This document shows positions 18,909 to 23,985 of a stretch of DNA of 23,985 nt, piece by piece (positions within the stretch are counted from its first letter, which is position 1; every line of letters begins with the position of its first letter). The notes beneath the pieces are model-generated. The model saw nothing but the letters and a program-made list of their open reading frames with translations. It did not search any database and had not been told where the DNA came from. The DNA comes from Priapulus caudatus. Its lineage: Eukaryota; Priapulida; Priapulimorpha; Priapulimorphida; Priapulidae. The position numbers and the translations under genes are program-made. Location: positions 169,613-193,597 of the forward strand of contig NW_014577889.1 in NCBI RefSeq assembly GCF_000485595.1. The letters run 5' to 3'.

Positions 18909-19906
18909 AAAACTGGCAAGAGGAGAACCACGGGTAGAGGAACGAAGAAACCTATAAGTATTGAAATAGCCTACAAGGTGCGAAGACCACGAAGAAGCTT
19001 ATGTTAGAAGCGACCGGCAAGAGGAAACCCCACGTAGGAGAAGCACTGAAACTCCCACCGTCCTAAGACTAAAAAGTTAGGTGGGAGGCTCACGTGGCAT
19101 GAATGACAGAACTCAGCCATGAAGGCTTAACACCCCAACTAGAAAGAAATACACCGTGATTACACAGGAACTTGCAGGACGAAGGAGAGACAGTGTTAAT
19201 AAGAGACGTCTAATAACCCGATGGAGTGGTAAAAGTCGAAATACAAGGAGAAAGCAGAAAGTAAAGATGATTACTCACGGAATGGGAACCTTGGTATCTT
19301 GTTGTCCCAGCTGTGAGCAGGGGAAACGAGTAAGGCAAGCATCACCTCCCAGAATGAAGCTATGATGCCACATCGGCATAACCGCCTCCTTCAAATGCAC
19401 CTGCCAACATGAAGACAATGGAAGTCATTCATGTCAATTTTGATCACCACATGCCATGAGACGAAAGGGCTGGAGAACGAACATACGGGAACCGGGTTCG
19501 TCATGCGGCGGGATGGTGGGTGTTATATATCATATAGAAGTATGTAGCCTATAGGTAATGAGGAATAGAGAGCCTCGGGGGGCCGCCCCGTTTCGCTTGA
19601 AAGGCCAAAGTGATATTCATATGGTACGTATATATAAATTGTGATTATATATGTGTTTTCAGCCAGAATAAATACGCTTTCTTTGTTACGACTGACGTGC
19701 GGTTTTGTAGGGTGTTGTGTGTCGTGCCGTGCGTGCGATGTGTTGATTACGCATGAACTTGGGAGTATGCCCTACCGCACCTCTGTATTATGGTCGGATC
19801 AAGAGTTGCGATAGAGAAATTCTGCCGGATGACGTATGTGCGTAATGTAAATGGAAAAAGTGGGACGCGGCAGAGGGTTTTACACGTCGCAGTGAAATGA
19901 AAGCAT
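18909..19906. repeat. duplicated block containing exon A, indel-ridden copy (partner at 12909-13743)
   Basis: It aligns along its whole length and in the same orientation with the intact copy, but carries dozens of short insertions and a few deletions, in intron and exon alike. A GC-rich insertion, CCTCGGGGGGCCGCCCCG, sits at about 19574-19591. The sequence stops matching at about 18909, inside the intronic acceptor-like repeats, so exon B is absent, and again at 19906 after CGCAGTGAAATGAAAG. Confidence 0.92.
19279..19400 (-). pseudogene. frameshifted copy of exchanger exon A
   Basis: Acceptor GGCAG|GTGCAT and donor CATTCC|GTGAGT are kept, but the exon is 122 nt against 116 nt and carries at least six separate one- to three-base indels relative to 13229-13344, so no frame is open across it. 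Indels are equally dense in the neighbouring intron sequence. That pattern fits an unpolished alternative haplotype or collapsed read errors as well as a decayed duplicate. Confidence 0.8.
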
Positions 19907-20454
19907 AACTTCGCTCTTATGTTGGCCTTCTACGGCCTTGAATTAAACGGCCCTCATCCGCAGCTGTCGCTCTAGGCCTGACGGCGAATCACCGAAGATA
20001 AGCATTCGCTCCACGCGTCGGATTACAAATCTGTGTCATTGCGCTATGCAGACATAAGCCCCACACCTCGCGCTGCACGCTGTGCTGCTGCTTGTGAACT
20101 GCCTGACGTCCTAGTCTCCACTCTATGACTGAACGACCGCGCCATGGCTTCATTCTATCCGAGCTGACCAATAATACGCGTAGGTTGATGACATTAGTAT
20201 AAGTACGTATGGAGTAGACGTTGCACTAGGCATATTACCTCCACTCACACAACCTTCTCTACTATAACACCCCTAGCGTTGATTTCCATCTAAACGAACT
20301 GGATAGAGTGCCACTATACTACTGTGCCTCAGTGTGACGCTGACGGAATATTCACTTGTGTTATGCCTCACCACACATGTGCCTCTCTGTATGCACACGC
20401 TAGCGTTTATCTCGATGTATCTCTTAAACATTCTACCCATCACCTAATAAACCT
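19907..20454. other. unique spacer, nothing recognised
   Basis: This is ordinary-complexity DNA without an open frame of note and with no RNA gene signature that I can identify. Confidence 0.55.
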
Positions 20455-20870
20455 CGTCGAGCACATCCCCCTATTGTACACCTCTACAATCACCCATACT
20501 ACTACCTCTACAGATCACCTTCATCACACCATCTACCCAATCACGGCGATAATACACCTTCACTACTACCATACATCTATGCGTACACCTCCTGACACAG
20601 CAGTCCACCGGGTACTCTAGCACCTCTACACAGGCATTCTGCACCCCTCCCCAGCTTCCTGTACCGATCTTAGCACCGACGTCACCGCTATACACCTCTA
20701 CACATTCACTCCTATTTACATCTCTACAATCCCCTTTATACACCTCTACACATCACCCGTTTACACCTCTACACATCCCCTATACACCTCTACACATCAC
20801 CCTATACACTCTACACATCACCCCTATACCACCTCTTAGCACATCTCCTTGACACCACCTCTCTTATAAC
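20455..20870. repeat. minisatellite with TACACCTCTACACATCACCC units
   Basis: The unit of about 20-22 bp is best kept at 20690-20840, where TATACACCTCTACACATCAC recurs five or six times. Left of this (20455-20690) the same words (CACCTCTACA, CATCACC, CCATCTACC) occur in scrambled, diverged order. Partial frames are not coding. Confidence 0.88.
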
Positions 20871-21204
20871 ACCTACCTTTTAGTAATTCTCATCTTGCGA
20901 ACGACCTCAACTATATACTCATTACTATAAACTTCGTATACTATAATATACGCCCATTCTCTCGTGCTGAACGAATGCACGATGAAGACAGGAGCCACAG
21001 GAGGTGCCACGTGTTTCAGTATTTGCCAACAGCGTGCGCGTACTCGTCCTCGTTATGACGACTATGGGTCGTGACCGACTCGAGCTATGAAGAGCAGTGG
21101 CGCTGGCTGAAAGCAGGAAGACTAGAGATAATGGTAGCTAAGAAGGAGTGAATAGATAGATGGGTAGCGACAGCAGAAGACAGTAAGAGTACCTGGCAGA
21201 GGGA
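20871..21204. other. unique spacer, nothing recognised
   Basis: No open frame, repeat or RNA structure is recognisable in this stretch. Confidence 0.5.
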
Positions 21205-21490
21205 AAGATGATATGGTACATGATGAGGCAGCAGACAGGGAGATGGTAGGTAGATGTGAGGCCAGAAGACAGCGGGATGGTAGGTATGTGAGCAGATAAG
21301 TGGAAGATGGTCCAGGTATGTGAGCAGAAGACAGGGGATGGCTAGGATATGTGGCAGATACAGGGAGATTGGTAGGTATTGTGAGCCAGATAACCAGGGA
21401 GATGGTAGGTATAGGTATGCTGGGCACGATTGACAGGGAGATGGTAGGCATTGTGAGCAGATAACGGAGATGGTAGGTATAATTACAGAA
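21205..21490. repeat. purine-rich minisatellite, roughly 30-bp units
   Basis: The core GGGAGATGGTAGGTATGTGA followed by GCAGATAACA recurs near 21238, 21276, 21337, 21366, 21400, 21438 and 21470 with variable spacing. Confidence 0.88.
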
Positions 21491-21499
21491 GAAGATAGA

Positions 21500-21830
21500 G
21501 GAGCAGAAGGCTTTGCGTACACTGACGGCCGGTTTCGGCTTCCTTAATGACGCAAACAGCCCTTCAGGTACCACGGGCTGTCGCCGAAAGGTAACCATGT
21601 GATGGGGGACAGCGACGGCAATTCAGATCCCGAAGCGGATCCTGGCATCAGCGGTAGTCGGCGGGTCGACGTTAATCGTCCGTAATTCCGGATCCGAAGT
21701 AGGCAGTCGTCGCAGAACTCTGTAAGAATTAGATAGCTGTGGTAAGTAGCTAGCCAAAAGCATCTTCTGGTTGGAGAAGGAGGAAGATATCGGGAGGACT
21801 GTGGATTCAAACTAAACGCGTAGAGATAGG
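21500..21830. other. GC-rich unique island between two minisatellites, unassigned
   Basis: 21515-21725 is non-repetitive and GC-balanced. On the minus strand one frame reads RRLPTSDPELRTINVDPP, one TGA, then MVTFRRQPVVPEGLFASL and KPKPAVSVRKAF. On the plus strand another frame is also open but for one stop. The composition is protein-like, but I recognise no family and see no supported splice sites. It may be a fragment of a retroelement or chance. Confidence 0.3.
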
Positions 21831-21834
21831 TGGG

Positions 21835-22500
21835 AGGGTGCGCGAATGGATGCAGGGAGAGAAGGCGGTGATCAGGGGAGACATTAGGAAGGAAGCGGGA
21901 TGGTGCGGGATGACATATGAGAAGAAGCGGTTGTGTGATGAGGGAGTGCATAAGAATACGGTATCAGCGCGTTGGATGCAGGGAGGACATAGAGAAAGGA
22001 AGCGGTGGATGCAGGGACGACATAGAGAGACAGCTGGTGGATGCAGGAAAGACAATAGAGAAAGGAACGCCGGGTGGATGCAGCGCACAGACATAGAGAA
22101 AGAAGCGGTGGATGCAGGGAGACAAGAGAAGGAGCGGTGGAGTGGGTGTTGCGTGCGAGTGGGATACATGAGGAGAATGGAAGCGGTGGATGCAGGAAGA
22201 TTCATAGAGAAAAGGGAGCGAGTGATATGCCAGGGAGCACCCCCATAGCAACACCGGAAGCGGTAGATTGCAGCGAAAGACATAGAGAAAGGGAGCGGTG
22301 AATGCAGGGAGACAGCAGGAAAGAAAGCGGTGGACTGCAGAGAGACATAGAGAAAGGAAGCTGGGTGGATTGCAGGTCTGGGCGAGACATAGTGAGAGAC
22401 GGAAGCGGTCGGGTGACCTGCTGGCCGGTAGACATAGAGAAAGGAAGCGTGTGGATGCAGGGGACAGGTCGAGAAGAGGAAGCGGTAGGAGGAATAAAGG
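21835..22500. repeat. purine-rich minisatellite, about 30-36-bp units
   Basis: The core AGCGGTGGATGCAGGGAGAC followed by ATAGAGAAAGGA is repeated about 17 times with unit-length variation. Because the unit is not a fixed multiple of three, Trp-Met-Gln-Gly and Arg-Glu-Arg peptides appear in shifting frames. This argues against a protein repeat. Confidence 0.92.
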
Positions 22501-22724
22501 CAAGAGAGGCGAGGGAGGCAGAAAATAGATGGAGGAGAGCCAAGTGAGATGGGGCGGACTTGGAGTAGTGGGAAGGAGGGTTCGTCGCTGGCGGTGCCGA
22601 GGCAGTGGGCCATGAAGATAGACGAAGAAGCGCCGTGGCTGCGTACGCGCCGGCAACAGTAATAGAGGGGAGAAGATCAGTACATCGCGGGATGACAGAT
22701 ACAACGTAGACGAGAGATGGGGGG

Positions 22725-22895
22725 CGGTGAGGGAATAGGAGAGAGAGAAGTGCAAAAGGTGAGAAACGGAGAGAGAGGGTACAGGCAGAAAGAGGAGAGA
22801 GAGAGACTGAAGAGATGGAGGACACCGAGGTGAGAGAAGAGAGAGAGACAGGAGAGAGGAGAGAGATTGAGAGAGAGAGAGAAAAGATGAGAGGT
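22725..22895. repeat. (GA)n tract
   Basis: GAGAGA repeats interrupted by CAAAAGGTGAG and GACACCGAGG. Confidence 0.93.
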
Positions 22896-23985
22896 AAGAG
22901 GGGACAGACCTATATAGTACATTCTCTTCGTACAAGCGAACGGACACAAAATTTATTGCAAGAAAGAGATAAAACCATCGTTTTAATTTAGCATTACTCG
23001 GACAGATAGAGCCACCTGTACCTATGCAACAACCATGGCGACACGCGATTCATCTGTACATAGTGCGTCACAGTGGCAGCATCTGTTGTACGTAGAACAT
23101 GAGCAGATCCAGACTGCGTCCAGTTGTAACTTCTCACCTGCCACGGCAAGAGGAGACATAGGATAGTACATTGCACCCGACGCTATACCGTAGCCGAGAC
23201 AACGGAAGAGGGGCGCTCCAACAGTCTCTCGCTCATCGTCCTCCGCACCCGCTGAGAACTCGCGCTGCGCAAAAAACGGCCAAACGCTGCGCTATGGTTA
23301 CGTGCTACCTACACACCAACCGCCGTTCGACTAGGACGGACAGGCTCAGCGCCACGCCGTGCTGCGCGAGTCGCACTGGATAGAACAAATCAGACGACAT
23401 TGAGGAGTGACGATTGGCTACAATGACAGTATTAAATTTCGGTTTGAATTCTACGTGAGTTATTGTCTAATGCGCTAACAGAACAAGAGAGAATACGCTA
23501 CGAACTAGTTATTCCGTTACATAGTCTAATAACGTTAGTGTTTAGTTTTTATAGTGTTCACAGTATCTACGGTTTAACGCTCATGCTAAATAGCGGTTTA
23601 CAACCAACACATCTAAACCGCGTCAGTTGACGCACAATGTTTATTGACATATTGAAAACTGACACGTCTTCGTAATTGAAAACTAATCCGCAAATAAAAA
23701 GGGGTGTACAAGACGTTGGAAAATTTTAAAAAAACTAACGAGCTAATAATACCGGTTTACTAAATAGCTATATGTACAGTCTATCTATATCGGAATTTAA
23801 AAGGATAACAACAACAATCTAAATGATTACAACTCAGTCGAAACCTTCTCCCCTAAGGCACTAGTTTCCTAGCATTAATTCGAACTAATCTTGCCTGCAA
23901 TCACCTCAAGATGGTACAACAATATACCATACTCGCCACCACGTTTTATGTGCACGGCTTATCCCCCTCCCTTCTATCTCTTCCT
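22896..23985. other. unique DNA, no gene recognised
   Basis: This is the longest stretch free of tandem repeats near the right edge. 23160-23390 is GC-richer with a 70-codon plus-strand frame (23171-23383) that has no recognisable domain. 23400-23985 is AT-rich with no long open frame. A promoter or distant exon could be hidden here, but nothing visible supports one. Confidence 0.55.

Noticed and set aside
20690-20840. Short regularly repeated units considered as a CRISPR array
   Set aside because: Units are contiguous without unique spacers, there are no cas-like genes, and the context is an animal genome.
21838-22528. Plus-strand frames with repeated Trp-Met-Gln-Gly and Arg-Glu-Arg peptides, considered as a repeat protein
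   Set aside because: Unit length varies and is not a multiple of three, so the frame changes along the array, as expected for a non-coding minisatellite.

Overview
The window is nuclear DNA from a multicellular animal. Three spliced exons on the minus strand (GT-AG boundaries, matching phases) encode part of a mitochondrial-type sodium/calcium exchanger (NCLX, SLC8B1). Most of the remainder is simple-sequence DNA: (GA/CT)n, (CA/GT)n, (GATA)n, (TA)n and several minisatellites. Degenerate CCCTAA arrays fit a TTAGGG-type telomere lineage. A marine invertebrate such as a lophotrochozoan is plausible, but the sequence does not fix the taxon. A 10-N gap and many one-base indels between duplicated blocks suggest a long-read assembly that is incompletely polished.

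Layout. 1-2005: pyrimidine-rich minisatellite of about 24 units, followed by (GATA)n. 2161-3095: unique DNA with no recognised gene. 3096-5690: purine-rich tracts, a C-rich minisatellite, a 187-bp tandem duplication, a GATA-family tract and a CA tract. 5871-7550: GA, CA and GA tracts. 7961-9120: a dispersed 1.1-kb block whose second copy lies at 13741-14920. 9120-10640: GT, CT and GA tracts. 10641-11928: AT-rich DNA, an unresolved possible exon at 11110-11460, and the assembly gap beside (GATA)n. 11929-13344: the exchanger exons, in transcription order 13344-13229, 12729-12495 and 11996-11929. 14930-16257: two copies of a roughly 335-bp element that each run into telomere-like repeats. 17373-17857: a 485-bp element with terminal inverted repeats and no transposase. 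18909-19906: a second, indel-ridden copy of the exchanger exon A region. 20455-22900: three more minisatellites and a GA tract. 22896-23985: unique DNA without a recognisable gene.

The only confidently identified gene is the exchanger. Its three exons join in phase into about 139 codons spanning the second conserved cation-binding repeat of the Ca2+/cation antiporter superfamily. Upstream exons (higher coordinates) and the C-terminal exon were not identified here. The most unusual local structure is the repeat-filled intron between exons A and B: it carries copies of the exon B acceptor, one of which would extend the protein in frame by 20 codons. The donor of exon B is also duplicated 115 bp downstream. 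I found no prokaryotic genes, CRISPR array, rRNA or convincing tRNA, and no evidence for a new multi-gene system.
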